DNA of 64,000 nucleotides, from the NCBI GenBank assembly GCA_947626135.1, contig CANQQZ010000003.1, positions 62,001 through 126,000 on the forward strand, given 5' to 3'. A program made the translations under genes and the position numbers. The stretch comes from an uncultured Clostridia bacterium. Lineage in GTDB: Bacteria > Bacillota > Clostridia > UBA1381. Shown here in pieces: positions 9,245 to 17,884 of this stretch; position 1 is the stretch's first letter; every line of letters begins with the position of its first letter. The notes under the pieces were generated by a model. The model searched no databases. It was not told where the DNA came from and saw only the letters and a list, made by a program, of their open reading frames with translations.

Positions 9245-10585
9245 TTATTCTTCACTGACGTAACCCTCATCGGAGCCGTCCGGGGAGGAATCTGTATACG
9301 ATTCGCCTTCATCCGGCTCGCCGCCGTCGTCCGAACCGCCGTCGTAATACGTCTCGTCATCCTCCTGGATATATTCGTCCGACTGACCGTATGTACCGTC
9401 GTTCTCCTGCGAAACTCCGCTTACGCTGTCGGAGCCTCCTATTTCAGAGAACGAACCGTCGGGATTTCCCGCGGCTCCCGCCAGATAGTCGGCAAGATTA
9501 TCGAAATACGCGTTAAATTCCTTGCCCAGATAATCCTCGTCGCTGTAGCCCGCGACATCCTCCGGGTCGCGTCCGTTAGGGTCGTTAATCGTGATATCCG
9601 TGTTGTCATAGCCGAATACGTTCAGAACCATTTCGCGCGTTGCCGGCATATCAACGATCCACACATCGCCGTTCGCGTTGTCCTCTCCGTACCAGCCGGG
9701 CAGCGAATACGAGTGCATAGTCATGCTGCTCACGCCCGTCAGGTTCCCCGCGTACTTCAATATATCGCTGAACGTTACATTCGTCTTTATCTCCGAGCTT
9801 ATCTCCTGATACAGCTCCGGTATTTTAGTTATAAGACCTGCGTTCAGCTTCTGGTCCACAACCGCCTTTATAAAGTCCTGCTGAACCTTTGTTCTGTCCT
9901 CGTCTCCGTTGGTATAGCCGTTAAAGTGTCCCTCATCATCGTAAGCGTTGCCGTGGCGGTAGCGCAGAAGCTGAACCGCCTGCGAGCCGTTAAGCCCGGG
10001 ATAATCGCAGTCCGGACCGTCGCCGTATTTACCCGGCGGAAGATTTATATGCAGACTTTGTATCGGGTCGTCATAGACCATGCCAACGCCGTCGTTATAC
10101 AAATCGGGTATCGTAAACTCAATCGGTCCGAGAATGTTTATAATATGCGCCACCGCGTCAAACGAAAATTCCGCGTAATAATTAATCGGAATACCCGTGA
10201 CGCGCTGCACCACCTCAACCGACGCCTCCGGTCCGCCTATTTCGCCGTTTTTCATGAACGCGTGCGCCGCGTTTATTTTCTGATATCTGTTTCCGACGTA
10301 CATTTTCGTGTCACGCGGAACGGTCATGATATTCATTTCCTTCGTTCCCGTATTGAAGCTGAATATCATCATAGCATCCGTTCTGAGCCCCTCGACGTCA
10401 ACTCCGAGAGCAAGTACGTTTATAACTCCGTTGTCAACGTCAGGCATAATATCCGCGCTGTTATCGGAGCTGCCGATATCGCCGTAGCCGTCATAATTTA
10501 TTCCCATGCATACTGCCGCAGCGACAACGACAACAGACAGCGCAATGCCGAGCACCTGAAAATATCTTTTTAAATTTACTTTCAT
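9245..10585 (-). CDS. LytR-CpsA-Psr (LCP) family wall polymer ligase
   Basis: LCP proteins transfer undecaprenyl-linked polymers such as teichoic acids or capsule to peptidoglycan, outside the membrane. This 446-residue protein has one N-terminal membrane anchor (residues ~10-30). The LCP domain begins near residue 55 with VLALGVDVEGLRTDAMMIF and contains TVPRDTKMYVG, the conserved arginine and aspartate region of the family, and QAVQLLRYRHGN. The last ~90 residues are an acidic, low-complexity Asp/Glu/Gly/Ser/Tyr tail with no known fold. It stands alone, with its own promoter and no polymer biosynthesis genes nearby, so the polymer cannot be named. Confidence 0.93.
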   Translation of the reverse strand: MKVNLKRYFQVLGIALSVVVVAAAVCMGINYDGYGDIGSSDNSADIMPDVDNGVINVLALGVDVEGLRTDAMMIFSFNTGTKEMNIMTVPRDTKMYVGNRYQKINAAHAFMKNGEIGGPEASVEVVQRVTGIPINYYAEFSFDAVAHIINILGPIEFTIPDLYNDGVGMVYDDPIQSLHINLPPGKYGDGPDCDYPGLNGSQAVQLLRYRHGNAYDDEGHFNGYTNGDEDRTKVQQDFIKAVVDQKLNAGLITKIPELYQEISSEIKTNVTFSDILKYAGNLTGVSSMTMHSYSLPGWYGEDNANGDVWIVDMPATREMVLNVFGYDNTDITINDPNGRDPEDVAGYSDEDYLGKEFNAYFDNLADYLAGAAGNPDGSFSEIGGSDSVSGVSQENDGTYGQSDEYIQEDDETYYDGGSDDGGEPDEGESYTDSSPDGSDEGYVSEE

Positions 10586-10626
10586 TCAATCCTCCGAAAT
10601 GCCGTATTCAAATAGTACTATGTGTT

Positions 10627-10655
10627 ATTATACCATTTCCCGCCTTTTTCGTCAA
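10627..10655 (-). promoter_or_regulatory. Sigma-A promoter of the LCP gene
   Basis: Minus strand TTGACG, 17-nt spacer, TATAAT; reads into the LCP gene about 35 nt downstream. Confidence 0.8.
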
Positions 10656-10699
10656 CATAATTACTTTTTACGTAATATGTATTTTATGTTACAAATCCG

Positions 10700-11512
10700 T
10701 TACATACGACCCGAAAGCAGCGCGAGCGCGTTTTCGTGAGTGATTTTATCGAGTACTCCGCCGTCCAGACCGAGCGACCGCAGAAAGCTCATCGTATGCG
10801 ACGGCGTTTCCCAGGGCGAATCGGAGCCGAAGAGTATTTTATCCGCGCCGTGCTTTTCCGTTATGGACAGAAACAGCCCGGGACTGATATAATCGGCGAC
10901 AAACGCGGTGTCCATATAAACCGGTGTCCCCGCGAGCACAGCGAGAACATCGTCCCACATGCGCCAGCCGCCCATATGCGCGGCGATAATATTCGAGCCG
11001 TCAAGCCGGCTCAGCGCGTTTTTGAGCCGCTTCGGGGTGCAATGAACCGGCGGCGGCATTCCTATATCCGCTCCGGCATGCAGCATAACCAGCATATTTT
11101 CCTCCTCCGCAGCTTTTAAAACAGCCATACTTTCGGGAGAATCAATGTAGCAATGCTGAAATTCCGGATGCAGCTTTATGCCCGCGAAGCCCCGGCGCTT
11201 CAAATCGCGGACCGCAGCCGCCGCATTCCTCTGAAGAGGATGCACGCTCCCGAACGATATTACCCGCCCGTTTCTGACCGTCTCCGCGTAATTATTCACT
11301 CCGTCCGGCTTCTCCGGATTTGTAACAATAGGCATCGCAACGCTTAAATCCACGCCGTTTTCGTCCATTGATTTTATAAGTCCCCCATATGTCGCATCGG
11401 TATGCGGCTTGTTTTCTATTCCTTCTACCCTGCGCACACCCTCGGTAAGCACCGCGATCGCCCTCGGCGCTATATTTTCCGGAAATATATGCGTGTGAAA
11501 ATCTATAAGCAT
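10700..11512 (-). CDS. Amidohydrolase_2 family metal-dependent hydrolase
   Basis: A 270-residue TIM-barrel hydrolase. The family's metal ligands are visible: the HTH pair in IDFHTHIF at the N-terminus, a histidine in GIKLHPEFQ, one in MLHAGADIG, one in AAHMGG, and the aspartate in LFGSDSPWETPS. This order matches the Amidohydrolase_2 family (PF04909; ACMSD/LigW-like decarboxylases and lactone hydrolases). The substrate cannot be told from the sequence, and neighbours give no hint. A weak promoter-like TTGCCA-N17-TATGGT lies upstream at 11547-11575 on the minus strand. Confidence 0.85.
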   Translation of the reverse strand: MLIDFHTHIFPENIAPRAIAVLTEGVRRVEGIENKPHTDATYGGLIKSMDENGVDLSVAMPIVTNPEKPDGVNNYAETVRNGRVISFGSVHPLQRNAAAAVRDLKRRGFAGIKLHPEFQHCYIDSPESMAVLKAAEEENMLVMLHAGADIGMPPPVHCTPKRLKNALSRLDGSNIIAAHMGGWRMWDDVLAVLAGTPVYMDTAFVADYISPGLFLSITEKHGADKILFGSDSPWETPSHTMSFLRSLGLDGGVLDKITHENALALLSGRM

Positions 11513-11642
11513 TGCCCTGTCTCCATTATCGTCAAATATTTTTTATACCATACCATATTTTTTCCGAATTGGCAAGTATTTATAAATTTACGCCCTCCGG
11601 GAAACGGCTTGAGCCATTTCCTCATTCACCTGAATTTTTCAC

Positions 11643-11671
11643 TTGAAACCCGGGACAAAGCGTAGTATAAT
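11643..11671 (+). promoter_or_regulatory. Sigma-A promoter of hydCBA
   Basis: TTGAAA, 17-nt spacer, TATAAT. The expected start of transcription, about 11678, falls inside the palindrome at 11676-11693. Confidence 0.8.
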
Positions 11672-11675
11672 GAAT

Positions 11676-11693
11676 TTGTGAAAAAAATCACAA
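11676..11693 (+). promoter_or_regulatory. Rex-like operator over the hydCBA transcription start
   Basis: TTGTGAAAAAAATCACAA. It has perfect 6-base arms (TTGTGA / TCACAA) separated by 6 bases. This fits the TTGTGAA-N4-TTCACAA form of the Rex operator at 13 of 14 fixed positions. Rex is an NADH/NAD+ sensor known to repress fermentation and hydrogenase genes in anaerobes. The site begins 5 bases after the -10 box, the classic position for repression. A Crp/Fnr-type regulator would see the same arms (TGTGA-N6-TCACA), so the regulator is inferred. Confidence 0.7.
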
Positions 11694-11828
11694 AAAACAA
11701 TGCAAAATTGGTACAAATTCCACAATAGGAAAATCAAAGAAAACGTGATACAATATAATTGAGTACGAATGTAACGCGGCGCGTCTGTTTTAAGACTGCG
11801 GCGCAAATACAAAAAAGGAGGAAAGAAT

Positions 11829-12323
11829 ATGTACAAAGAACCGGCTGTTCCTTTTAAGGGAACAAAAGAACAGGAGCAGGAACTATTGACCTTCATTGAC
11901 GCCAACAAAGACGAGGACGGCGTTCTTATGCCGGCGCTCCAAAAGGCTCAGGAAATCTACGGATACCTGCCGATAGAAGTACAGACAATGATTGCGAAAG
12001 CTCTCGATATACCTCTCAGCGAGGTATACGGGGTCGCGACCTTTTATTCGCAGTTTTCGCTTAATCCCAAGGGAGAGCACAGAATTTCGGTCTGTCTCGG
12101 AACGGCGTGCTATGTAAAGGGCGCGGATAAAATCCTTGAGGGAATAGAAGCACGGCTCGGTATAAAGTGCGGCGAATGCACGTCTGACGGCAAATTCTCG
12201 CTCGACTCAACGCGCTGTGTGGGCGCTTGCGGACTTGCTCCGGTAATGCTGGTTGACGACGATGTTTACGGCAGACTGACGGTAGATATGCTGGACGGTA
12301 TTTTGGACAAATACCGCAACTGA
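11829..12323 (+). CDS. hydC: NuoE-like [2Fe-2S] subunit of trimeric [FeFe]-hydrogenase
   Basis: Thioredoxin-like [2Fe-2S] electron carrier subunit (164 residues), homologous to complex I subunit NuoE. The cluster cysteines are in CLGTACYVKGAD (residues ~92-103) and STRCVGACGLAPV near residue 128, giving the family's C-x4-C...C-x3-C pattern. With hydB and hydA it forms the HydABC complex, which in characterised clostridial relatives couples NADH and reduced ferredoxin to H2. It is first in the operon with a strong AAAGGAGG; the gap to hydB is 14 nt. Confidence 0.95.
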   Translation: MYKEPAVPFKGTKEQEQELLTFIDANKDEDGVLMPALQKAQEIYGYLPIEVQTMIAKALDIPLSEVYGVATFYSQFSLNPKGEHRISVCLGTACYVKGADKILEGIEARLGIKCGECTSDGKFSLDSTRCVGACGLAPVMLVDDDVYGRLTVDMLDGILDKYRN

Positions 12324-12337
12324 CAGGAGGGTGTAGG

Positions 12338-14224
12338 ATGCTTACAATTCAGGAACTTGAAAATATAAAAAAGAGCAAGGAAAAGCTTGTTGCGGTGCGT
12401 CATCACCGCAGCGGCAATGTCCCGAACGAATCGGGCTATAAATATCAGGTATTGGTATGCGGCGGCACGGGCTGCACCTCGTCGGGATGCAAAAACGTCG
12501 TTGCCGCGCTCAAAGAACAAATAGCAAAGCATAAGCTTGAAAATGACGTTAAAATAGTAACAACGGGCTGTTTCGGTCTGTGCGCCCTGGGTCCCATAAT
12601 GATTGTGTATCCCGAGGGCACATTCTACAGCGCGGTAAAGGCGGAAACGATACCCGAGATAGTCGAGGAGCACCTTATAAACGGAAATCCGGTCAGGCAT
12701 TTGCTTTACCAGCAGACGGTATGTGACGACGGAAGCATTAAATCGCTCGATGAAACGGACTTTTACAAGAAGCAGCTCCGCGTCGCGCTCCGCAACTGCG
12801 GCGTTATCGACCCCGAGGATATAGAGGAATACATAGCGACAGGCGGATACAGCGCGCTTGCGAAGGTATTGACCGAAATGACGCCGGACGACGTCGTTCA
12901 GACGCTTCTCGATTCGGGACTGCGCGGCAGAGGCGGCGGCGGCTTCCCGACCGGACGCAAATGGGCGTTCGCGAAAGCCTCCGTAAGCGACCAGAAATAC
13001 GTTTGCTGTAACGCCGACGAGGGCGACCCCGGCGCGTTCATGGACAGAAGTATACTTGAGGGCGATCCGCACAGCGTTCTGGAGGCTATGGCTATCGCGG
13101 GATACACGATAGGCGCGAATCAGGGATATATCTATGTCCGCGCGGAATATCCCGTTGCCGTTAAAAGGCTTTTGATTGCCATTGAGCAGGCTGAAAAGCT
13201 CGGAGTGCTGGGCGACAACATCTTCGGCACGGACTTCAGCTTCAGAATAGAGCTTCGCCTTGGCGCCGGCGCGTTCGTATGCGGCGAGGAAACAGCGCTG
13301 ATGACGTCCATCGAGGGTCACCGCGGCGAGCCGAGACCCCGTCCCCCGTTCCCCGCGGTCAAGGGCTTGTTCGGCAAGCCGACAATTTTAAATAACGTTG
13401 AAACCTACGCGAATATCCCGCAGATCATCAATAAGGGCGCCGACTGGTTCGCAAGCATGGGTACGGAAACGTCAAAGGGCACGAAGGTGTTCGCACTGGG
13501 CGGCAAGATCACAAACGTGGGTCTTGTTGAGATACCGATGGGTACTACGCTGCGCGAGATAGTTGAGGAGATAGGCGGCGGCGTTCCCAACGGTAAGAAG
13601 TTCAAGGCGGCGCAGACCGGCGGTCCGTCCGGCGGATGTATTCCGGCTGAGCATATAGACGTTCCTATCGACTACGAGAACCTTATCGCTCTGGGCTCGA
13701 TGATGGGCTCGGGAGGACTTATCGTAATGGACGAGGACAACTGTATGGTCGACATCGCGAAGTTCTTCCTCGAATTCACCGTTGACGAATCATGCGGAAA
13801 GTGTACGCCGTGCCGTATCGGTACAAAGAGACTCTATGAGCTTATCGACAAAATCACCTCCGGCAAAGGCGAGATGGAGGACCTTGACAAGATTAAAGAG
13901 CTTTGCGCTTATATGAAGTCGACTTCCCTGTGCGCACTCGGTCAGACCGCGTCAAACCCGGTCGTATCGACAATGCGTTATTTCATGGACGAGTATATCG
14001 CGCATGTTCAGGATAAGGTGTGTCCGGCGGGCGTATGCAAGGAGCTCACATCGTATGAGATAATTCCCGAAAAGTGCAGGGGATGTACTCTCTGCGCGAG
14101 AAACTGCCCCGTTAACGCGATTTCGGGCAAGGTCAAGGAGCCTCACGTTATCGACAAGGAAAAATGTATCAAGTGCGGAATGTGCATGAACAACTGTAAA
14201 TTCGGCGCGATCGTGAAGAAATAA
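12338..14224 (+). CDS. hydB: NuoF-like flavoprotein subunit of trimeric [FeFe]-hydrogenase
   Basis: NADH- and FMN-binding subunit (628 residues), the probable site of electron bifurcation. Domains in order: an N-terminal thioredoxin-like [2Fe-2S] domain (CGGTGCTSSGC near residue 41); the NuoF core with the NADH/FMN glycine-rich loop GRGGGGFPTGRKW (~residues 197-209) and GEETALMTSIEGHRGEPRP; the SLBB region; the [4Fe-4S] site ESCGKCTPCRIG (~residue 486); and a C-terminal two-cluster ferredoxin domain (CRGCTLCARNCP and CIKCGMCMNNC). This extended architecture, rather than a plain NuoF, identifies the HydB subunit. Confidence 0.96.
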   Translation: MLTIQELENIKKSKEKLVAVRHHRSGNVPNESGYKYQVLVCGGTGCTSSGCKNVVAALKEQIAKHKLENDVKIVTTGCFGLCALGPIMIVYPEGTFYSAVKAETIPEIVEEHLINGNPVRHLLYQQTVCDDGSIKSLDETDFYKKQLRVALRNCGVIDPEDIEEYIATGGYSALAKVLTEMTPDDVVQTLLDSGLRGRGGGGFPTGRKWAFAKASVSDQKYVCCNADEGDPGAFMDRSILEGDPHSVLEAMAIAGYTIGANQGYIYVRAEYPVAVKRLLIAIEQAEKLGVLGDNIFGTDFSFRIELRLGAGAFVCGEETALMTSIEGHRGEPRPRPPFPAVKGLFGKPTILNNVETYANIPQIINKGADWFASMGTETSKGTKVFALGGKITNVGLVEIPMGTTLREIVEEIGGGVPNGKKFKAAQTGGPSGGCIPAEHIDVPIDYENLIALGSMMGSGGLIVMDEDNCMVDIAKFFLEFTVDESCGKCTPCRIGTKRLYELIDKITSGKGEMEDLDKIKELCAYMKSTSLCALGQTASNPVVSTMRYFMDEYIAHVQDKVCPAGVCKELTSYEIIPEKCRGCTLCARNCPVNAISGKVKEPHVIDKEKCIKCGMCMNNCKFGAIVKK

Positions 14225-14237
14225 GGAGGAAGGGTAA

Positions 14238-15971
14238 ATGGTAACATTAAAAATTAACGGCAAAAGCGTAACGGTGCCTGAAGATTATACCATTCTCCAG
14301 GCGGCGAAGGAGGTTAACGTTGAAATTCCCACGCTTTGTTATTTAAAGAATATAAACTGCATAGCTTCGTGTAGAGTATGCGTTGTTGAGTTAAAGGGCA
14401 GACCGGGTCTTGTTGCATCATGCGTGTATCCGGTTGCCGAGGGCATGGAGGTTCTCACGAATTCTCCGGCGGTAAGAGCGTCGCGTAAAATGACGATCGA
14501 AATGCTGCTCTCGAACCATAACAAGAAATGCTTGTCCTGCTCGAGAAGCACGAACTGCGAGCTTCAGAGACTTGCGAACGACTACAATGTCGATGAGAAC
14601 CGCTTCGGCAGTGAGGCTCCGCGCTACGATATTGACGACGTGTCGCCGTATCTCGTGCGCGACAACAATAAATGTATACTTTGCCGCCGCTGCGTTGCGG
14701 CTTGCAGCAAGGTTCAGGGCATCGGCGCGATAGGCGCTATCGCGAGAGGCTACAAGACGCATATCGACGGCGCGTTTGAAAAGAGCGCGGATGAAACGAC
14801 CTGCGTGGGCTGCGGACAGTGTATCGTGGCTTGCCCGGTAGGCGCTCTGAGAGAAAAGACAAACGTGGATTATGTATGGGAGGCGCTCGGCAACCCCGAT
14901 AAGCATGTTATCGCGTTCACGGCTCCGTCGATAAAGGCGACGCTGGGCGAGTGCTTTGATATGCCGATAGGCACGAACGTTGAGGGTGAGATGGTCGCGG
15001 CTATCCGTCAGCTCGGATTCGACAAGGTATTCAATATGGACGTAACAGCCGACCTTACTATATGCGAGGAAGCGAACGAGTTCATAGGCAGAGTCCGGAA
15101 CGGCGGTACGCTGCCGATGATGACAAGCTGCTGCCCGGGCTGGGTCAAATTCGTGGAGCATCAGTATCCCGAGTTTATCCCGAATCTCTCTACCTGCAAA
15201 TCGCCGCAGGCTATGTTCGGCGCGGTTCTGAAATCATATTACGCGGAAAAGAACAATATCGACCCGAAGGATATTTTCGTGGTCAGCGTAATTCCGTGTA
15301 CGGCGAAGAAGTTCGAGGTAACGCGCGAGCAGGTCAATAAGACGGGCGACTTCCAAGACGTTGACGTGTCGCTCACAACGCGCGAATTAGGCAACATGAT
15401 AAAGAACGCGGGCATCAAGTTCGCGGAGCTTGACAAGGAAGAATTCGACAATCCGTTTGAAATCGCGTCGGGCGCGGGTATCATCTTCGGCGCTACGGGC
15501 GGCGTTATGGAGGCGGCTCTGAGAACCGCGGCGAAGAAGCTCGACCCGAATTTCGAGGGCGTTGAGTTCAAGGAGGTGCGCGGCACGGAGGGCGTTAAAG
15601 AGGCTGAGTACACGATAAACGGCACTACGGTAAAGGTAGCCGTCGCGTCGGGTCTTGCAAACGCGAGAAAGGTGCTTGAAAGCGTTAAATCTGGCGAGAA
15701 GGAATATCACTTCATCGAAGTTATGGCGTGTCCCGGCGGCTGCATAAACGGCGGCGGTCAGCCCTGCCAGAGCGACAGCGTGAAGAATTACGTCGATTTA
15801 AAGACGATACGCGCGAAGGCGCTTTACGACGCGGACGCTGCGACGGACTTGAAGCGCTCGCATGAAAGCCCCGTTATGGATATGCTCTATAAGGAGTATT
15901 TCGGCGAACCGGGCGGTGAAAAATCGCATCATCTTCTGCATACGTCGTATGTGGAAAGACATAAATATTAA
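14238..15971 (+). CDS. hydA: [FeFe]-hydrogenase catalytic subunit, group A trimeric type
   Basis: Catalytic subunit (577 residues) that reduces protons to H2. From the N-terminus: a plant-type [2Fe-2S] domain (CRVCVVELKG), the His-ligated cluster region (NHNKKCLSCSRSTNC), two [4Fe-4S] clusters (CILCRRCVAAC, CVGCGQCIVACP), then the H-cluster domain. All three H-cluster signatures are intact: TSCCPGWVKF (L1), IPCTAKKFE (L2) and VMACPGGCINGGGQP (L3). The small-subunit tail contains YKEYFGEPG. Maturases HydE, HydF and HydG are not in the window. A strong terminator follows. Confidence 0.97.
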   Translation: MVTLKINGKSVTVPEDYTILQAAKEVNVEIPTLCYLKNINCIASCRVCVVELKGRPGLVASCVYPVAEGMEVLTNSPAVRASRKMTIEMLLSNHNKKCLSCSRSTNCELQRLANDYNVDENRFGSEAPRYDIDDVSPYLVRDNNKCILCRRCVAACSKVQGIGAIGAIARGYKTHIDGAFEKSADETTCVGCGQCIVACPVGALREKTNVDYVWEALGNPDKHVIAFTAPSIKATLGECFDMPIGTNVEGEMVAAIRQLGFDKVFNMDVTADLTICEEANEFIGRVRNGGTLPMMTSCCPGWVKFVEHQYPEFIPNLSTCKSPQAMFGAVLKSYYAEKNNIDPKDIFVVSVIPCTAKKFEVTREQVNKTGDFQDVDVSLTTRELGNMIKNAGIKFAELDKEEFDNPFEIASGAGIIFGATGGVMEAALRTAAKKLDPNFEGVEFKEVRGTEGVKEAEYTINGTTVKVAVASGLANARKVLESVKSGEKEYHFIEVMACPGGCINGGGQPCQSDSVKNYVDLKTIRAKALYDADAATDLKRSHESPVMDMLYKEYFGEPGGEKSHHLLHTSYVERHKY

Positions 15972-15980
15972 TCCATCCGG

Positions 15981-16015
15981 AAAAACGGATAGAAGCCGCG
16001 CTTCTATCCGTTTTT
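15981..16015 (+). terminator. Terminator after hydA
   Basis: 15-bp stem including AACGGATAGAAG / CTTCTATCCGTT, 5-nt loop, followed by T6. It sits between convergent genes; the A-run on the left side allows use from the minus strand too. Confidence 0.9.
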
Positions 16016-16360
16016 TCAGCTTTTCTTCAGTTTTCCGTTTAAGCCGCAGAATGGCATTTCGCCGTATTTTATATAAATCCGCTCTCCCGCCATGCCCGTT
16101 ATTTCCGAAAAGATCCGCGTAACCTCCGCGCCGTGGCGGTCAAAATCCTCCCTGGGAGCGTGTCCGGCAATCATCACATCAATGAGCGCCGCGCCCTCGC
16201 TGCCCTGATAATACATCCTACAGCCGTCCTCTATGTGTATCATAAGCATTTTTTCGGTCTTGCCGCTGATAATGCCTATCGTTTCACCGAGACGATTTTT
16301 CAGGTTTGTTATCTGCTTGTCGGTAAGTCTGTCCGACGTGCGGATATGAATAAACGGCAT
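16016..16360 (-). CDS. MIF-like tautomerase
   Basis: A 114-residue protein of the macrophage migration inhibitory factor / D-dopachrome tautomerase family. After Met removal it would expose the catalytic Pro1 (PFIHIRT). A lysine in SGKTEKMLMIHI aligns with MIF Lys32. CRMYYQGSEGAAL resembles the MIF segment LMAFGGSSEPCAL, and ERIYIKYGEMPFCGLNG resembles the MIF C-terminal strand. MIF proteins are trimers with phenylpyruvate/dopachrome tautomerase activity; the bacterial role is not established. It is the last gene of a minus-strand unit, 1 nt after the alkyltransferase, with its own GGAGGTGG. Confidence 0.85.
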   Translation of the reverse strand: MPFIHIRTSDRLTDKQITNLKNRLGETIGIISGKTEKMLMIHIEDGCRMYYQGSEGAALIDVMIAGHAPREDFDRHGAEVTRIFSEITGMAGERIYIKYGEMPFCGLNGKLKKS

Positions 16361-16361
16361 T

Positions 16362-16682
16362 TTAATCCACCTCCTTAATAACGCAGCCGTAAAGCCGCAT
16401 ATCTACTCTGCCGTCCGGCGTAAAGCCAACGTCCTCAGCCTCGAGCATTTTCCTCTGCTCTCCCTCTCCCCCGAACGCAAACGCAGCCGCAAGCGAGCCG
16501 TCCGCATGAACGACCCTGTGACACGGCACAACGCCGAAAAACGGATTGTTATGCAATATATTACCCACCGCCCGCATTGCGCGCGGACTTCCGGCGGCTC
16601 TCGCCACCTCTGAATACGGCGCCGCTTTACCTCTCGGTATCCGCGCTACAGCCTCGAATACGCGCCTTTGAAACTCCGTCAT
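16362..16682 (-). CDS. MGMT-type DNA alkyltransferase domain protein
   Basis: A 106-residue protein made only of the C-terminal domain of O6-alkylguanine-DNA alkyltransferases. It has the DNA-binding helix SPRAMRAVGNILHNNP with the arginine finger, and the active-site box VPCHRVV with the acceptor cysteine. Because the cysteine is present, it may be a true (suicidal) methyltransferase rather than an ATL protein, which has tryptophan there. It lacks the usual N-terminal domain. It sits 15 nt after the broken aminotransferase in a four-gene unit. Confidence 0.88.
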   Translation of the reverse strand: MTEFQRRVFEAVARIPRGKAAPYSEVARAAGSPRAMRAVGNILHNNPFFGVVPCHRVVHADGSLAAAFAFGGEGEQRKMLEAEDVGFTPDGRVDMRLYGCVIKEVD

Positions 16683-16697
16683 TTTTATCTCCCTTTT

Positions 16698-17870
16698 TCA
16701 CGGCTTTAAGATCCCGCTTTCATCTATAGCGGCGACAATTTCCTTTATCACCGGCTCGCCAACCACCAGCGCGAATCTTATATATCCCTCGCCGGACGGT
16801 CCGAACGCCGCTCCCGGCGCGCCTAAAACGCCTGCCCTTTCCGCAAGCAATTCGCAGAAATCCCATGAGCGCAGGTACCCCTTCGGCAGCGGCGCCCATA
16901 CGAACATGGTGCCCTGGGAATCGGGCACGTCCCAGCCTATTTTTCTCAAACCGCCGCAAAGCGCGTCACGCCTGCGTCTGTATACCTCGCACTGCGCCTT
17001 TACCGCCTCCTCCGGCTCTCTGAGCGCGGCTATCGCGGCAGCCTGGACAGGATAAAACATACCGAAATCATACTGCGTCCGAAGCAGCTTGAGGGCGTCG
17101 ATTATTTTTTTGCCGCCGATCAGAAACGATATTCTCGCTCCGGTCACGTTAAAGGATTTCGACAGCGAGAAAAACTCCGCCCCGTATTCCTTCGCTCCGT
17201 CCAGCGATAAAAACGACACTGCTTCGCGTCCGTCGAAAATTATATCGGAATACGCATTGTCATTTATAACGAGAAAATCGTATTTTTTAGCGTATGAGAG
17301 CACCTCCTCATACATTTCCCTCGGCGCCGCCGCGCCGCACGGATTGGACGGATACGATATTACAATGTATTTTGTGTCTCTCAATATTTCCTCATCTATA
17401 TCCGACAGCTTCGGCAAAAAATTATTCTCCCGAAGCAGCGGATAAAACCGGACGCGCGCGCCGCCAAGTCTCGCGCCCGCTTCAAACACCGGATACCCCG
17501 GGTCCGGCAGCAGCACGGTATCTCCGTCGTTTAAAAGGGCGGAGCCGAGATGTCCCATCCCCTCCTGCGTTCCGTGTACCGACGTTATTTCATCCTCCGT
17601 CAGCTCCACGCCGAAACGACGCCTGTAATATCGTATAACCGCTTCCAAAAGCTCCTGCGAATCCGCCAGCGTGTATTTCTAGTTTTCCGGCTCGGAGGCG
17701 GCTGACCTCAAAGCGTCGATCACAGCCTTCGGAGGTGGAAAATCCGGTGTGCCTATGGACAGATTAAAAATACGCCGTCCCTGTTTTTTAAGCTCTTCTT
17801 TTTTCGCGTTGAGAGCGGCGAATATGCCGGTTTCAAAGCAATCGAGCCTCTTTGCCTTTTTTATTTCCAT
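16698..17870 (-). pseudogene. Fold-type I aminotransferase interrupted by an in-frame TAG
   Basis: Class I/II PLP-dependent aminotransferase related to LL-diaminopimelate / aspartate aminotransferases. The frame is continuous over 390 codons apart from one TAG at codon 64 (17679-17681), between EPEN and KYTLADSQELLEA. Both halves are well preserved: SIGTPDFPPPKAV before it; SYPSNPCGAA, VINDNAYSDIIFD and the PLP lysine in SLSKSFNVTGAR after it. Relatives often have Tyr at this point, so a single TAT/TAC to TAG change would explain it. TAG is a normal stop elsewhere here (yqfC, the glycosylase, the beta-helix gene). The start is the ATG after GGAGGGACAGCT. Options are a recent nonsense mutation, an assembly error, or leaky readthrough. 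Confidence 0.85.
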
Positions 17871-17884
17871 AGCTGTCCCTCCGG

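Larger units (their letters stand above)
11513..11828. other. Divergent intergenic region, amidohydrolase / hydCBA
   Basis: Holds, on the plus strand, the hydCBA promoter (11643-11671), the Rex-like operator (11676-11693) and a leader of about 150 nt that ends in AAAAGGAGG before hydC. A second TATAAT at 11754-11759 lacks a good -35. On the minus strand there is only a weak promoter for the amidohydrolase. Confidence 0.7.

Noticed and set aside
9209..10573. Long open frame on the plus strand opposite the LCP gene
   Set aside because: Shadow of the LCP coding sequence; no ribosome site and a Val/Arg/Ile-rich product with no family pattern.
12266..13321. 351-codon open frame opposite hydB
   Set aside because: Shadow of hydB; no ribosome site and no domain.
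17679..17681. Pyrrolysine or general TAG reassignment
   Set aside because: TAG is the normal stop of yqfC, the glycosylase and the beta-helix gene, and no pyl genes or downstream signal is seen.
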